From: Poecilobothrus nobilitatus
Taxonomy: Eukaryota > Arthropoda > Insecta > Diptera > Dolichopodidae
Assembly (NCBI GenBank): GCA_947095535.1
Contig: OX352773.1
Span: forward strand, 166,296,438 to 166,360,437
Direction: 5' to 3'
Length of the DNA: 64,000 nt
Shown piece by piece: positions 38,733 through 51,530 of the stretch. Every line of letters starts with the position of its first letter. Position 1 is the first letter of the stretch. The position numbers were made by a program, and so were the translations under genes. The notes beneath the pieces were generated by a model that was given only the letters and a program-made list of their open reading frames with translations, did no database searches and had not been told where the DNA came from.

Positions 38733-38828
38733 AAATCACATCGCTTACTTCCGACAAATCTATATGTAGTTTTGTACAATTTTAAAGCAAGACATGGTGA
38801 TGAATTGGATTTAAAAGCTGGTTATAAG
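38733..38828 (+). CDS. Stac: Stac exon: first half of SH3-1
   Basis: Acceptor AG at 38731-38732 and donor GTGAGT at 38829 enclose 32 codons, phase 0 at both ends. It reads KSHRLLPTNLYVVLYNFKAR and then HGDELDLKAGYK, which is the start of an SH3 domain: the ALYDF-like LYVVLYNF strand and the acidic DELDL of the RT loop followed by the turn KAGYK. The domain continues in the exon at 50171. Sequence and layout match the first SH3 of the STAC family of adaptors, which in vertebrates bind the II-III loop of L-type calcium channels (CaV1), promote channel trafficking and suppress calcium-dependent inactivation, and in Drosophila act in muscle and neurons. Confidence 0.92.
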
Positions 38829-39218
38829 GTGAGTTATATTTAAGAATCAATTCCTGTTTATTTTGTACTTAACTAACGGGGTTTGACTTAGATTTAAATT
38901 ACATTTTGTGAAAAATAATTTCTATTCTTTTTAACATCTACAATTTTTATATTACCTTTATTAGACAATAGAATAAATAGACAATATACTTTTAAGATTT
39001 CATTTATTATTCAGTAAGAATTTAATTTTTCTTTTTTTTCATATTCTGGTTGCTTTTTTTTTCGTATTCCACTAAATTTGTCCATAATAATCACCTCATC
39101 TTAGGGTCATTTTAAGACGTTTCTTTATAAAAACCATAAATCATAACCCTGAAGTTAACGCCTCTAAGTATGCAATTTTTGTTTGTTTTAAATTAAAACT
39201 TTATTCTTTAATGAAAAT

Positions 39219-39705
39219 GGGGGGCTTCGGTAGCCTAGTGGGTAGGCGTGTGGCGTATTAACCGAAGGAGTGTGGGTTCAAATCCTGCACAGGTCGTAAG
39301 TGTTTTTTTTTCTTTACATACCCCCCTTACGACCAAATATAATGTAAATATATAGTATATAATATAAACCAAATAAATAATATTAGTGTATAATTTAATA
39401 ATAATATTCGACCTGTAATAATGGCCTTAGTAGCCGATGGTTTTGTAATATTGCAATATTCTATGTGATTTGTAATATTAATATAAATAAATAAATAAAT
39501 AATGAAAATATGCATTAACAAATCTCTTTTTTAATTGGAAGAAAAATTACTGAAAACTAATTTTTCAAATATAGTGTAAATATATAATACAAACAAGATT
39601 ATTAATATTACTAAGTATAATCATAATAGCCGATGGTTTTAATAATATTTCATTATCACTTATGTTATTTGTAATGTTAAAATAAACAAATAAATAAATA
39701 AACAT
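39219..39705 (+). mobile_element. tRNA-derived SINE with duplicated AAATA-tail segment
   Basis: The head is GGGGCTTCGGTAGCCTAGTG, then a B box TGGGTTCAAATCCTGC, then the GTCGTAAG / CTTACGAC inverted pair typical of this family. The 3' part contains TAGCCGATGGTTTT and ends in (AAAT)n near 39505. A second copy of the 3' part, again with TAGCCGATGGTTTT and an AAATA-type tail, follows at about 39565-39705. It is in opposite orientation to the other copies in the window. Confidence 0.7.
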
Positions 39706-41079
39706 TTAAAAAAAACAACGACGGAAAATATAAAAATTATGTAAAGACAGTCCAATAAATAAATAATGTGTTAATCCCAATTGATTTTTTCTTTCTTATT
39801 TTGCTTAAAAAATGAACATGTAGGTGTACAAAATATAATACAATACTTATCCTTTTTACATAAAACAAAAAATTAATGGGCAACAAAATTAAATTTTACA
39901 ATTTCAACTTTATATTTGAAACTTTTTTTTTTTTAATTATTGTAAGTTATAAATTACATGTACAATTTACTAAAGTAGTAACATTTTTTTTTTGTCAAAT
40001 TTATTCAATTTATAAATAGCTTTCACTTGAATTTTTCAATTACAACAAATTATAAAATAATATAATTTTTAATAATGATTTTCGTATAACTTTTATCATG
40101 ATATTAACCATCATTATCAATTAACTTTTTCATTATCTAATAATCATTATCATCACAAAAAAAAAAATATTTATTCAATTTTTTGATTCTGATCTGTTGA
40201 TATTTTCAACCATATATACATAATTTACCCAAAAATTTCTTAATATCTTTAATTCTATCTGTTCCTCAACCACAAACATTATAACGAATACTAAATAAAT
40301 TAAATTCAAAATGATTACGTACATCTTCTCTCCGCTTGTCATCCTCTAACTCAGTCTTTTTCAATAAAATTTCATAATGAAACTAAAGCTATAAAATCAC
40401 GTGTCCCTTTTTTTATATCCTTTTCACATTTGGTTAGTTTGTTGGTGATACACCATTTAATCACAGTGGCCAAAAAAAAAGGAAAAAATAAGATAAAAAA
40501 ACCAAAATAAAGGTTTTTATTTCCGCTGATTATAAAATAAATTTTTAATACGAAATAAAGTCATAAAAAAAAAAAAAAAATGTTTTTTATTCATATTATG
40601 TGTGAAAATAAACTTAATATTTCAGATACAAGTGACCGCCATTTAAAAATGATCATAAAAATAATAAAAATTATTGGGACATTAACTTAAGTTTTAAATG
40701 AGATTTTAAAAGATTTCATATTGATGGAAGGTTATAATGTCATTAAATATGATTGGTTTAATTATATTTAACAATGTAGTCAATTGATTAAAACATAAAT
40801 ACACATAGTAAATTTAAATATAAAATTTTTAATTAGATTTAAAATTGCCAAAAATAAAATTTTTAAAACTTTATTAACGTAATTTTGTTAATAAGCACCT
40901 TTATTTGTTCCCTTCTAAGGCAAAATATTTTGTCTTCAAATACGTCTAATTCAGTTAACAAATTAAGTCACTGGTAATTACCAAATACAGAATTAAAAGT
41001 TTTAAATAGTGTGACAGGAAATAAGTGCAACAATTTCTGAAAGAATTTTATAGCAATGCAAAATCAAAATGAATAAAAC

Positions 41080-42540
41080 AAGGCAGAATGTAAACCAATG
41101 GTTTTTAAAGGCGCACATTTTCCAAAAGATAATACAAAACGGTTTAGAGTGTTGTGACTTGCAGTAAAATTTGAAAATTAGAATTAGAAATATATACAAT
41201 AAGAAAAAAATGTTAAAAGTAAAGAGTCACTTTCATCAATTTTAAGGGAACTCTACATAATTAAGAAAATTCATTAACACATGTAAAATTATAAAGCTGA
41301 AATCTTAATTTTTGCCTTTTATTTTGAAAAGATTTTTGAATCCTACTAGTCCTTAAACAGGGCGGAGGTAAAGATCTTTCTTCTCTTACAATTTTAAAGT
41401 TCTAACTACAATTGTGCCAGAGTTATGAAGAAAGAAAATTCTTGCAAAATTTTGTCTTCACATAACGGTAAATTTATATAGTAAATTGCAAAATATTCCA
41501 AAATTTTGATATTGTTTTATAAACGTAAAAAGAGTTCCGGTCTTCTGCGTTTTTAGATTGTAAAACTAATAGGCAGAACCTGAGTTTTATACATTTGAAA
41601 ATAGAACGTTTTTGCTGTAACTACGTAATCATACATAACTAAGAGAAACCGGTAACACACTTAAAAATAAATTACTGGAGCTTTAATTTTTATGTCTTAT
41701 GCTATATCTTTAATGATATATCGTGTAGAGGTTTTGTAAAAAGACGGACTGACGGAAAGAATGAAACTAAAAGCCACATTTTTTCAAATTTTTTTTTGGG
41801 AAATGTGTTAAAAATGTTCAATATTACGTTATTTTAGAACAAAACTAAAGAAAATCTTCAATCATTACATATTTTTCAAAAAAAAACTTTAAAAAATTAG
41901 CTTTGATTAGTTTCACTCTGTCTGTGTTCGTCTGATTATATAAATCTACACCACTTAAGATAGGATAAAGAAATTTTAATCATGAATAACTTTTCTATGT
42001 AGCTTCCCTCATTACTGATCTACAACCCCATAAAGTTGAAAAAAACCCCTATTCCAAATATGATGTCATGTTGTGCTTAATTTTTTCATTCTAAATATTT
42101 TCAACGCCAAATTTTTCCATTATGTGAGAACAAAATTTTACAAGATTTTTCTTCCCTTACAATTACCCCAACGCTTTTGTAAGGATTATTGAAATTTTGT
42201 GAGAAGAAAGGTTTTTCAGAATTATCATAACTTCATATCTCCGAAACACTTTTAGTTAGAGCCTTCAAATTTTTAAAAAAGAAAAATGTTTCAAAATTAG
42301 TAAAAGTCACCGTTATTTCTACCACCATCAAATTAAAGATTCTATATTATATTTAAGAGCATTTCTTAATTAAATAGCGTTTCCTTAAAATTGAATAAAA
42401 ATATCTATTGATTTTTCTGACTTATAAAATTCTAAGAAAATTTATACATTTTTGATGCAACTCACATTTTTACAAACGGTTATTAATGCCTTTTTGAAAG
42501 ATGTGTGGTTTTACATTCTACTTTATTTTATGTGTTATGT
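41080..42540. mobile_element. 1.46-kb fold-back element of a dispersed repeat family
   Basis: The left arm (from AACAAGGCAGAATG near 41083 to about 41810) is repeated inverted and diverged in the right arm (about 41870-42540). Matching landmarks include the CACATTTTCC segment, ACGGTTTAGAG, a TTGCAAAATTTTGTCTTCAC block and a GACGGACTGACGG run. The same sequence occurs singly at 46258-47105, in part and reversed at about 52190-52345, and as short copies at 56240-56402. No protein was found. Confidence 0.55.
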
Positions 42541-44968
42541 GTATGTGTTTTTATAAAATTAAATTTTGAACTCTTATAAAATTGTTAATATAAAATTGTT
42601 AATATATATATATACATATCTAAATATAATAAAAGACAAGTTGCTGCTGCTGAGTAGCGTGCCCTAATGTTATGTCAAATGTTAATTTAACAAATGTTAT
42701 ACTATGAAAAGAAAGAAACGTACATCTGATATTTAGGTACATAACAAATAGAAAAAAAGAATTAAAATGTTATGCTATAAAAAGAATGAAAAAACAAGGC
42801 AGTGCATAAATCAAAGTTTTTAAAGAGTTGCATTTTTAAGTAGAAATTATAAAAAAATAAAGCGGTGCGTAAAACGAAAGCTTTTAAAGGAGCGCAATTT
42901 AAATTATAAAATCACAATTTTCAATTAAATTTTGAATGTGTAACATTTTCTTAACTTTATGCTTCTTTTATGATTTTTATTTTCTAAAACTTCAACATTA
43001 TATGCACAGCCAATTTTTATTGTTTTACATAAAAGGTGCGTAAAACTTACGGTGTGAAGATTTTGTAGAGAAAGCGATAGATAAAGAGACAGAATATTAT
43101 TACGGATAGAGTAAAAATTTGTTTGAAAAATATAACAAAGAAAGTTTTGAAGCATTTGCTATGGCAACTATAGAAAAATATAACAAGTGTACTATATATT
43201 ATAATTAGGTAAATGCATCAGATCAGTATAGTTTAGTTTCAAAATTATAAAGTTTGATACTGTATTTTTTTCGAAGCGAAAATTTTTGTTACTATTGGCA
43301 AAAATTTATTTACCATTGGTTTTTAATCCAACCTTTGGTTTTTTAATCCAAAGCTTGACAAAGAAATTTACAAGAGATGAGATTTATTAAATAATCATTT
43401 TTATTACATTTTTGAAAGAAACTACTTCACAGCATCATTGAGGTTTTTCATTATTTAAAACACTTTAGCAATAAATTTTACATTTATCAATATGTAAATA
43501 TAATACATATAAGTATTTGAATAAATTTACTAAAATTAAATTGTTCATAAAACTGAGGAAACTTTCACAAAAGCTATATTTTTCTACTTCTACTAGTATG
43601 TATATAAACGGACAAATTATACTAAAACTAAACATTCCAAAAAATATTCAGGGTTAATAATTTGAATTTTTCAAAACTCAATGAAAAATTGCAAAAAATT
43701 AAATAAAAAAAAAAAAATTACATTCTATGAATTAAAATATATAGATACCATTGGAATATCCTGCAAGCTTTTGTTTTTCCTTTCAAAATTTATTTTTAAT
43801 AGTTAAAGTCCTTCATCTTTCAAAATGTACATCAAAATACTTAAAATAGATACAATATATGTTACATAAAAACTACCTATACGTATATATATTCAAAATG
43901 AAAATAAAATTGACATTATTGATTGTCAATTGATTTGGGTGGTTACAAGGTCAAAGTTAAATTTTTGAAAAAAAATTAAAAATAAAACAATCTTTTATAC
44001 CTATATTTAAAAAAAATTTGTATGGGATTTTTGTTACTATTAATGTTTTTTATTTTTATTCTTTTTTTTTGTTGCTTTTTATACCTGCAGTCAGTGATGT
44101 ATCAAAAATAATGATCATAATATTCGCATAGCGGGTTTGAATTATCTAATAGATACAAATTACATGTTTAGAATGCCAACTTATGCCTTTTGAAAGAGAA
44201 AAAAAAGTGTCTTACTCTCCTGTTAATAAGTTGTGCAATTCCTTTAATTCTTTTTATTAAGATTTGAGAACATACTAAGAATGTTAAATGTTATTAATGA
44301 GGTTAACCGGTTAATGGAAAGTTATAGAGTTAATGAGTCAAATGCATAAAGCTGAGCTTCAACTTAAATCTTACTTTTTCGAAGAAAACTTCAGTTCAAT
44401 CAAGCAAAGGCTTTTGTTGAGTTTAAGCTCGGTTTTATGCATTTGACCCAATATTTTAAACGTTTCTCAAATACCTACTTTAAAATTTTATTCAGGAAAA
44501 CTTTAAATAATTATTGTTTGTAACCTACAGATTCAGCTTTAAAAGCAATCTACGATTTTCAATCAATTCAAAAGATTTTTAATAGCTTTCTATTAATATA
44601 CTATATGGTGTATTCGAAGTTGGAATTTACAAAAACTATTGAAATAGGCTCCTGTTCGGCTAGAAACTCGATATTTTAAACATGTCAATAAAATTTTAAT
44701 ACAAAATAATTTCAGAAACTTTAATGATATAAAGATTACCTATATATTGATTGATCAAAATTACATTAACTTTCCATATTATAAACTTATTTCCTACATT
44801 TTAGCTTAGATTTATAAAATAAAAACAGTTTTTTTTTTAATTTTGCATTTTATTTTTTTATTCTTTATCTGAAATAATTGTTTCCATTGTGATAACAATA
44901 TTATAAAATAATAAGTTTATTCTTATGATTATTGAAATATAACCGTAAATTTGAACAAAAACTATATG

Positions 44969-45210
44969 AATATGAATTAATAATTTTTTGTATTACGATT
45001 TGAAGATTCGATACTGAGTGCTTGACCAACGGATACTGGACACATGAAAAAAAAACAATTCCATCTATAGTCCAGTATACATCCAGTAACAAGTGCAGTA
45101 ACGGTTGGTCCAGTATCGATTTTACGTCCAGTAACAAGTCCAGTATTGGTTGGTCAAGCACTCAGTATCGAATGTTCAAATCGTAATACAAAAAATTATT
45201 AATTCATATT
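44969..45210. repeat. 62-bp inverted repeats enclosing a CCAGTAACAAGT minisatellite
   Basis: Arms 44969-45030 and 45149-45210 are complementary with one mismatch. The 118-base centre carries two near-copies, 47 bases apart, of a unit containing CCAGTAACAAGT, CAGTA and GGTTGGTC; the second runs into the right arm. Read on the minus strand it gives a repeated ILDQPLLHLLLDV-type peptide, which is a by-product of the repeat. Confidence 0.8.
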
Positions 45211-45274
45211 AAGATAAAGTAAATAACCAATGAGCAATATGGAAGCATTTCTATTTGACAATTTTTTTTTTTTT

Positions 45275-45450
45275 TGTATTTTCCTGCCACATAAATGTAA
45301 CAAGCAAATTACATGGCCTTTCCTTTTCAGGCGTGGCTGTAAATGTCGTAAGGGAGATTTATTCTTACGACGTGTGTGGGAACCCACACTCCCTCGGTGT
45401 TCTTAGAGCGTATTTGATACGCTCTTACCCAGTAGGCCACCAAGGTCTCA
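45275..45450 (-). mobile_element. tRNA-derived SINE, copy 3
   Basis: This closely matches the copies near 22.4 and 23.2 kb (CCTGCCACATAAATGTAA, AGGCGTGGCTGTAAATGTCG, and a TTACCCAGTAGGCCACC end), in the same minus orientation. Confidence 0.8.
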
Positions 45451-46257
45451 ATTGGTCAATATGGAAAATATTTTCAGTTAATTTTCAGAACAGCTGAGTG
45501 AACCGTGCTTATGTATTGTTTTAGTTTCTTTAGAAATAGTTTAGTGTTTTTTTTTCTCTTATTTTGTTACTGTACAAGTAGAGTTAAAAATTGTAATAAG
45601 TTTTCATTTAAACGGTTTAAATGAATTTCCATATTAAAAGCAAAATATTTCATTTATTAAATAAAAACTTAAAATCTCTTAAATACAACTGGTTATAAGG
45701 AACTGCTTTACATTATTTTTATAAATAGCTAAGTGAACCAAATTTATGCATACATATTATAAAATGCATATCTATTTTTTTGATTGAATATCTTACCTAC
45801 AACCATATTGCCCATCTATGTGCAGTATATCTATGATCCATACTCTCTTAACCGAATTTTATTAAATTTTATTAATTCTTTATATTGAAGAATAAAATCA
45901 AGTATCGACAAAATCTCTTAAAAAATTTTGTCTTTAGATTCATTGTCTTAATATTTTCCATGTGTTTTATTCTACTTCACACTCAATTCAAAAGATTAAA
46001 TGTATACATATTATTACTTTATCAGAAATTTCAATTTAATTTTAAATATCTGGTAAGTCTAATTCTAATAGGATATTTATGTACTATTATTATTATTATT
46101 ACATTATTTAGGTCTGTTATCCTTGGATAAATTAAAATATCAACTAAAATTTATATATATATTTCAATTTTTATTTACATACATAATAATAATATACATA
46201 AATAGGTATTTTGTAAATATATAAAACATTTTTGTATACCTAACACATTGTATGATT

Positions 46258-47105
46258 TTTATGAAAACAAGGCAGAATTAAACCAACGGTTTCTAAAAGC
46301 GCACATGTCCAAAAGATAATACATATACAAACTGTTTAGAATTGTGACTTGCACCAAAATTTGAAAATATCAATAAAAAAAAATGTGAAAATACAACCTT
46401 TTTGCAATCAATTTTGAAGGGCTGTAAATCCGGAACCCTATATAACTAAGAAAAACCTTAATACTCGTAAAAGCATATTACTGGAGCTTTAATTTTTATA
46501 TCTTGCCGAAGAAAAATTTGTATGTACAGGAGCCTAAGGTACAGGTATATTTTCAATATTTGACCCCTAATAGGTTTTAAACAAAGGTGATAAAAAAAAT
46601 TCTGAGGAAACTTATACTAATTCTAGAAATTTTTTCTTGTCCCAAAATTTCAAGTTCCTATCTCAAAGCGTGCCTCAGTTATGAAGGTAGAAAAATCATG
46701 CAAAATTTGATTTTCACATCACGGTAAATTTAAATACTAAATTTTAAAAAAATATTATAATTTTAATAATAATTTACAAAGGTATAAAGAAAATTCCCGA
46801 TGATTGGCGTTTTTAGATTGAAAAAATGTTAAGCGGAACATGAAATATACACAATTAAAAATAAGGCTTTTTCAAAGTTTGAGAGGCTATAGTTCTCTGA
46901 TGGATGGGGTTACATGAAAAAGTTGTTGCACAAAATTAATTTCTTTATGAGACCTACCAATGGTTAAATTTTTTTTTCTCTATCTTTAACGGTGTAGAAG
47001 TTTTGTAAACAGACGGATAGATGGACAGACGGATGGACGGACGGACAAAGTGAAATTAATAGACACATTTTTTCAAAATTTTTTTGGAAATGTTCTAAAA
47101 GAGAA
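46258..47105 (+). repeat. dispersed repeat, single arm of the fold-back family
   Basis: It is colinear with the left arm at 41080-41810: AAACAAGGCAGAATT, AAAGCGCACATG, CTGGAGCTTTAATTTTTAT, and a GACGGATGGACGGACGG run near 47030. It lacks the inverted partner. Confidence 0.6.
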
Positions 47106-48254
47106 AAATTTTTTTAAGTAAATTTGATACGGGTGCGAAAAAAAAAGGTTAAAATTTTATTTTTTTTTTTTTTGTATTGTTTTTTTATTATTTTTGTTTA
47201 TGTCGTCTTTTGATTAATGTTATCAGTAGAATCCGTATAAGGATAGGTATATATGTAAAAAATATTAAAAAAAAGAGAAAAAAAATTTCTTCTTTCTCCC
47301 TCATTCTTGAAAATTTTCGATTTTGTCAAATCATCAAGTGAATAATCAAAATTAAAACGAATATCCTCTGAAATCAATTAATTAAATTGTTTTTGAAGGT
47401 TTACGTTTTTTGTTTTTTTTTTTCTTTTTTTAATTTATTGATAAAAATTTTCCACTGAATATGATGTATGATGGAAAATGTGTTACATATAAAATGACTG
47501 AAAAGTAATATGGTGTATTTATATATACATATATACTTATTTATAATATTGTAAATTAATTGCTATGGTTTATTTTTTCAACAAGTTTAATTCATTATTA
47601 ATAGACCAAAACTGTTAAATTATATGTAATAAATTTAAAAAAAGGGCATCCTTTTTTTTTATTATTAAAAAATATTGAAGATTTTATTTTAAAGAATTGT
47701 TTTTACTTTTAAGCAAAATGTTAATTAATTAGCACATAGTAAAAGCTGTATGTGACATATTATTTAATGTTAATGGAGGCTACATTATTGAACAAATGTT
47801 TCTCAGGTCTTTTGCTCTTTTAATCAGAATTTATTTTAGAACTCGGGAATAATGGAAAATTTTAACTGACAAGATTTTTGTTAAAAATCATTACTGCATA
47901 ATTTCAAAATATTTGCGTAAACTTTTCTAACTTTTACTTAATTCGAATCACCCCGTTTAGAAACGAGAAAACGAAAATCTGATTTTTCCGGGTATAATAA
48001 TTAAGTTACAATAATTAGAATTAATTGAACAACATTTTTGTAATGTCGTTCAATTAATCGAAATAATTAAATTGTTTTTATTACAGTAAATTATTATGCT
48101 TAAAATAAAGTTTAACGAGCGAATTTGAGCTTAAGTCTTCAAAACAAAATAATTCATTAAGTGAATATTCAAATGAAGCACAAAACAAAGTAATTTATTA
48201 AGCGAACTTAGCAGTACCTATAGATTAGATTAAACTATTTTATTTTAAGGAATA

Positions 48255-48500
48255 TAAGTAATATTGCAACCTTTTGATGTAAATCTATCTTGCTCCCCAA
48301 GACAAGATTGGTTAGACATTTTGCTTTCATTTACAATATTTCTGTCAGCCCTAATGTCTCTAAGAAAATAAATATCTGTAGAGAACTTATTGTTGGTAGT
48401 TTCATCTTCGGTAAAACAATACACTTCTATAGATGCAGATATCTTGCTTCTGATGTTTTAAACCATTAAAGCTCCGAACTTTTTGATTATGTCTCCTGGA
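48255..48500 (+). repeat. dispersed repeat, copy 2
   Basis: It is colinear with 8098-8345 (CCTTTTGATGTAAATCTAT, CTGTCAGCCCTA, CTCTAAGAAAATAAA). The following few hundred bases have short open frames without recognised domains and may belong to the same element. Confidence 0.4.
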
Positions 48501-50170
48501 TATTCTTCTCTTTTAGACAGAATCAATCATTCATATTACATCATTCTCCATTCCAGTTTTCTTTAAGTGCCACTTTTGTTTAGATTGTCTGATACAGTTG
48601 CTCCTATACAGTTTCTTTTTTCATTTTGAGTGTTTCTCTTATTTTGTATTTATCTGTGCCACAAAAAAAAAATCGGGACTTGTAAAAAGAGTAGTAGCTC
48701 CTTTATATGTTCCTAAACAATTTAGTTTCACTAAGCACTCCCAAATTAATTGGGATTTAATTGATTACGGATTTAATGCCTTTATGGCTGCTTGATTGTA
48801 TGATAAAAAAAAGCTATTTCTCTACTTCTCCAATTTTAAATGATCTGTCAAGATTGCATTTACGCATCTTCGATTTCATACACCTCAACTTGAAATATAC
48901 TAACTTACTTCTTCAACGATTCTGATGGTTTGGTTCCTCATCCTTGTACTCCAGAACCAGAGGATTCTGATGTTTTGAACCATTTTAGTACATTTAATGC
49001 AAGATGATGGCCTTCAGAACCATTACTCCACTCCCTTTTGTTACTTAATTTTATAGAGAAGTTTTTTATACAACTTTATTTCGTAATCATTTTGGGAAAA
49101 TTCCACTAGGATTATACATTTGGTGAAGATATAATAGTTTCTGTATCTAATAAGCACTTAAAATTTATTTTAAATTAAAAAGTTTACATAAATCTTTAAA
49201 CTTAATTTCAACTAAACACCAAAAACTCTTTATTTAAATTAGCAAGAAATTTTTCACTTCAAATAAACAAAGAATAAAACCAAAAAGAAACACTTACCTT
49301 TTCAATTTAAAAATTCTTAAAAAAAAAAAATCAATTTCATATTATATTCGAATTTTCAAAGAGTTGTGAAGAGTCTATTAAAATTCTATTCAAATTGCAT
49401 TTTAATATTTCAATTTTTTAAATGTAATTCTTAAATTAAAAATTTCATATTTTAAAATTTTTATCTAATAGCCATAGAATATTATATTTTAATAAGAAAA
49501 TCTTCAAAATAATTTTGCTACAATAAAAACCAGATATCCTGAATTTGATACTTCAATTATTCATCAATTGTTTTCCAATTTTCATTTTATTTTCTTCTTC
49601 TTTCTTCTTTTTTCTTCAATTCAACTCTCTACAATTATACAAACCATATTTAAAGTTAAAATACAATTTAATTTCATGAATCATTTATATTTAACAATAC
49701 TATCTACACCAATTTTCTTTTAGATCTTCTTTTTAGATTTTTTTTTTTTTTCGATTTTAAATACATATTTCCAATTTGAATTTAATGATGTTGAATTAAA
49801 AAGATGTTAAAAAATTTTTTTATTAAAATTTTTCTTTTTTTTCCCCCCCAATTACTTTTGATTCACTTTTTATTACTTTATAAGACAAGAACAAGTTAAA
49901 TTTAAAAGAAAATAACAGAATATCTGTCTTATTTTCCAATAACGGTATATCCTATATCTTAAAATGTTCAGTTCCTTATTTCATCGTTAAAAATATTAAC
50001 ACTATTGAATATTCAGTAATCCTTCCTCAACAACCCAATCTATAAACATAGACATTTTTATATGTTATACTAATGTTATGCCAAACTGTAAAAAAAATTT
50101 AAAGTGATGACACAAATTTATCTATAGATAAGTTTTATTTATTTTGTTATAATTTATTTTCATTTAACAG

Positions 50171-50365
50171 GTAACAGTTATAGATACATCGGATCCTGAT
50201 TGGTGGAAAGGTAAATGTTTAGGTCGAATTGGATATTTTCCTTCAAAATATTGTGCTAGATTGAATGCTGGTGAAAAACCACTTCAAGTAACACATAATT
50301 TACAAGTTTCGGATGGAGAACGTGGTGAAAATATGACTTTACTAAGGGATCAAATAGTTATACAA
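50171..50365 (+). CDS. Stac: Stac exon: rest of SH3-1 and start of SH3-2
   Basis: Acceptor AG at 50169-50170 and donor GT at 50366 enclose 65 codons, phase 0 at both ends. It reads VTVIDTSDPDWWKGKCLGRI followed by GYFPSKYCARL: the tryptophan pair and the GxFPSxY motif that form the peptide-binding face of SH3-1. A short linker (NAGEKPLQV) leads into a second, more divergent SH3 (NLQVSDGERGENMTLLRDQI). The tandem SH3 arrangement, the WWKGK, and the spacing to the second domain are those of the STAC family. No shift or missing key residue is seen. Confidence 0.93.
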
Positions 50366-50457
50366 GTAATATTAAAACTTCATTTCTTTTAATTTCAATA
50401 CATAAAATGTACTGGATATTGAAAATTAAAAAAAAATAAATAAATTTTATATTATAG

Positions 50458-51530
50458 GTTGGTGAAGAACTTAATGGTATGGTATTAGTACGTTCAGCAG
50501 ACAATCGACAAGGTTATTGTCCAATAAAATATTTACAAGAAGTGTGACAGCCAGAAGAACCAAATTATGATCGTGATCGAGATAAATTAAAAAAAGCATC
50601 AAATATTATAAGTAGTATAATTAGTAGTAGCACTAGTCGTCAACAAGATAAAACTAAACGTAGAATTAGAATATCAGATATTGTAACAAATAATAGTAGC
50701 AGCAAAATTCTTCAACAACAACAACAACAAAAAACTCAACAACAACAACAACAACAAAAACAACAACAGCAATCACAACAAGAACAACAATATAGATCCC
50801 AAGATTATGATCAGCAACAACAACAACAACAACAAGGTACAAGTAATACAATAAAATATTCAACAAAATGTAAAAATGATAAAAATTGGGAAAATTGGGA
50901 ACGTATACGTGAACAAAAATTAGAACGTATGAAAAGTATTTGTTTTGAAAGTTTAAAACGTGAAAGAATGAAATATCAAAGACCACCAAAACCAAAACAA
51001 TTAGATCCATCATGGTATACAGATAATATATATTCAAATCATTCAATTGATTTGGATGAAGATTACATTCCAGATTGTTTAAAATATAATACATATAGAC
51101 GTTTACGTGATATTAGTGAAAATGATGAATTTTTTATACCAGATGATTATTTATTGCATCGTTCAAGAAGTTGTAAAGATTTTTTACAAAGTCATCCACC
51201 GATTAAATCTCGTAGCTGTTGTTTTGATGGTTATGATGAAAATTTATTATATCATCATTATAATCAACATTTATTACATCATCATCAATTAAAAAAACAA
51301 CAACAAAAACAACAACAACAACCATTATTATCATCATTAACAAAACCGGCAGTGCCAAAATCATATTCATTTAGTGGTAGTCGTGTAGCTAAAACAAAAC
51401 CATTTGATGTTATGGATTATGAATTACCAGCATCAAAATCAACATCACAATCATTTCGTCGTGATAAAAAAAATTTAAGAAAAGCTATGGATTATTATTT
51501 TCAAGATCCGCCACCAACAAGGCAATTTCG
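50458..51530 (+). CDS. Stac: Stac exon: end of SH3-2, TGA, then long in-frame extension
   Basis: The acceptor is AG 50456-50457. The first 29 codons (VGEELNGMVLVRS, then RQGYCPIKYLQEV) finish SH3-2 and end at TGA 50545-50547, where STAC proteins normally end. The stop is followed by CAG and the frame stays open for 327 more codons to a GTATGT donor at 51531 (phase 2). The extension begins PEEPNYDRDRDKLKKAS, is basic and Ser-rich, has Gln runs of 6 and 7 (50713-50760) and another Gln stretch near 50830, then a Trp/Arg-rich part (NWENWERIREQKLERMK) and an ordered-looking tail with PKSYSFSGSRVAKTKPFDVM. Without splicing it would stop at 51562-51564. Such an open stretch in this AT-rich DNA must be coding. 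I infer programmed readthrough of UGA-C; an alternative acceptor or internal start is possible. Sure of the SH3 part, fairly sure of the extension. Confidence 0.9.
50545..50550 (+). promoter_or_regulatory. candidate stop-codon readthrough site (TGA CAG)
   Basis: The stop TGA followed by C matches the leakiest four-base stop context known from insect readthrough genes. It separates the canonical SH3-2 end from 900 in-frame codons. No selenocysteine-insertion hairpin was sought or is claimed. Function is inferred. Confidence 0.6.

Larger units (their letters stand above)
38829..50170 (+). other. Stac: 11.3-kb Stac intron inside SH3-1
   Basis: This intron interrupts the first SH3 domain. It contains a plus-strand SINE with a repeated tail (39219-39705), the 1.46-kb fold-back element (41080-42540), a second SINE in minus orientation (45275-45450), the minisatellite-containing inverted repeat (44969-45210), a single arm of the fold-back family (46258-47105) and the dispersed repeat at 48255-48500. 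In 39710-41075, 42545-44960 and 48500-50170 I see no gene. Confidence 0.7.

Noticed and set aside
50545..50547. Selenocysteine codon
   Set aside because: No selenocysteine-insertion structure was recognised, and STAC proteins are not known selenoproteins; readthrough or splicing explains the frame better.
50666..51094. 142-codon minus-strand open frame
   Set aside because: It is the complement of CAA/CAT/AAT repeats in the Stac extension and encodes only Val/Leu/Tyr runs.
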